Of a stretch of 6,896 nt of DNA, positions 6,645 to 6,896 are shown one piece after another (within the stretch, counting starts at the first letter, position 1; every line of letters begins with the position of its first letter). The DNA lies in contig CAMTDY010000156.1 in NCBI GenBank assembly GCA_947070915.1, forward strand, positions 1 through 6,896, read 5' to 3'. The notes under the pieces are model-generated. The model had not been told where the DNA came from and did no database searches. It saw only the letters and a list, made by a program, of their open reading frames with translations. This stretch comes from an uncultured Roseburia sp. (lineage in GTDB: Bacteria > Bacillota > Clostridia > Lachnospirales > Lachnospiraceae). Position numbers and translations under genes: made by a program.

Positions 6645-6664
6645 TTGTGAAAAGGAGAATTAAA

Positions 6665-6896
6665 ATGAAATTAGCTTCTATTAAACGTTTATATCATGGT
6701 ACAGATCAGGAATTTAATACTTTTGATTTTAAGTATGCTCGAGGTTTTAAAGATTTTGGGAAAGGTTTTTATTTGACGTCAAATATTGGTCAGGCACAGA
6801 AGTGGGCACAAAGGAAGGCAAGGGACAAATATGTGGCGTATATCTATAGCTATCAGTTGGATTTTTCAGAGGAAAAAGGGTGGAGGATATTAGAAT
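6665..6896 (+). CDS. DUF3990-family protein, putative ADP-ribosyltransferase (C-terminus beyond window)
   Basis: ATG 6665 follows AAGGAG (6652-6657) by 7 nt and opens 77 codons that run off the window. The visible N-terminal part carries LYHGT (9-13), then DFGKGFYLT (30-38) and QAQKWA (43-48). These match DUF3990, a family assigned to the ADP-ribosyltransferase fold. His11 and Tyr36 occupy the places of the first two residues of the H-Y-E triad of PARP-type enzymes, where WHGS and FGKGIYFAD are found; they would bind NAD+. The third residue, a glutamate, would lie outside the window, so activity cannot be judged. No signal peptide or membrane segment is present, so the product is likely cytosolic. 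Only 24 of 77 codons end in G or C, against 55 of 86 in the preceding gene, which suggests recent acquisition. It has its own strong promoter. A toxin or effector role is inference; the target is unknown. Confidence 0.85.
   Translation, partial: MKLASIKRLYHGTDQEFNTFDFKYARGFKDFGKGFYLTSNIGQAQKWAQRKARDKYVAYIYSYQLDFSEEKGWRILE

Overview
The window looks like chromosomal DNA from a Gram-positive gut anaerobe of the Clostridia, most likely a Lachnospiraceae-type genome. This is inferred from the strong AGGAGG-type ribosome binding sites, the gene families present (a Firmicutes-style pyridoxamine kinase, a small DUF6171-like cysteine protein, an intracellular GH51 arabinofuranosidase) and moderate GC content. 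No rRNA, tRNA, CRISPR array, insertion sequence or attachment site was seen.

Layout. Positions 1-1020 on the minus strand hold the N-terminal 340 codons of a PAS-PAS-GGDEF protein, a probable diguanylate cyclase. The window edge cuts it exactly at the first two glycines of its GGDEF signature. A divergent intergenic region (1021-1198) carries a good sigma-A promoter for the rightward genes and a plausible extended -10 for the leftward gene. Rightward there is a compact run of four genes: a sodium/alanine (AGCS) symporter (1199-2623), a pyridoxal/pyridoxamine kinase (2610-3440, overlapping the symporter by 14 nt), an HD-domain dGTPase-like triphosphohydrolase (3454-4656) and a GH51 alpha-L-arabinofuranosidase (4748-6226). 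A GC-rich hairpin at 6243-6263 probably ends or attenuates this transcript. It is followed by a small eight-cysteine DUF6171-like protein (6337-6597).

At the right edge (from 6665) begins a gene of clearly different base composition: 24 of its 77 visible codons end in G or C, against 55 of 86 in the gene just before it. It has its own near-consensus promoter. Its product matches the DUF3990 family and shows a PARP-like ADP-ribosyltransferase signature (HGT, then GKGFYLT). This is the most interesting element here. It is probably an acquired effector or toxin gene, possibly half of a toxin-antitoxin or defence pair whose partner would lie beyond the window.

How the genes fit together. Amino-acid import plus salvage of the PLP cofactor used by amino-acid enzymes is a sensible pairing, and the 14-nt overlap suggests coupled translation. 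The dGTPase-like and arabinofuranosidase genes seem to be co-transcribed by position rather than by an obvious shared pathway. The left-hand signalling protein and the right-hand ADP-ribosyltransferase are separate transcription units.
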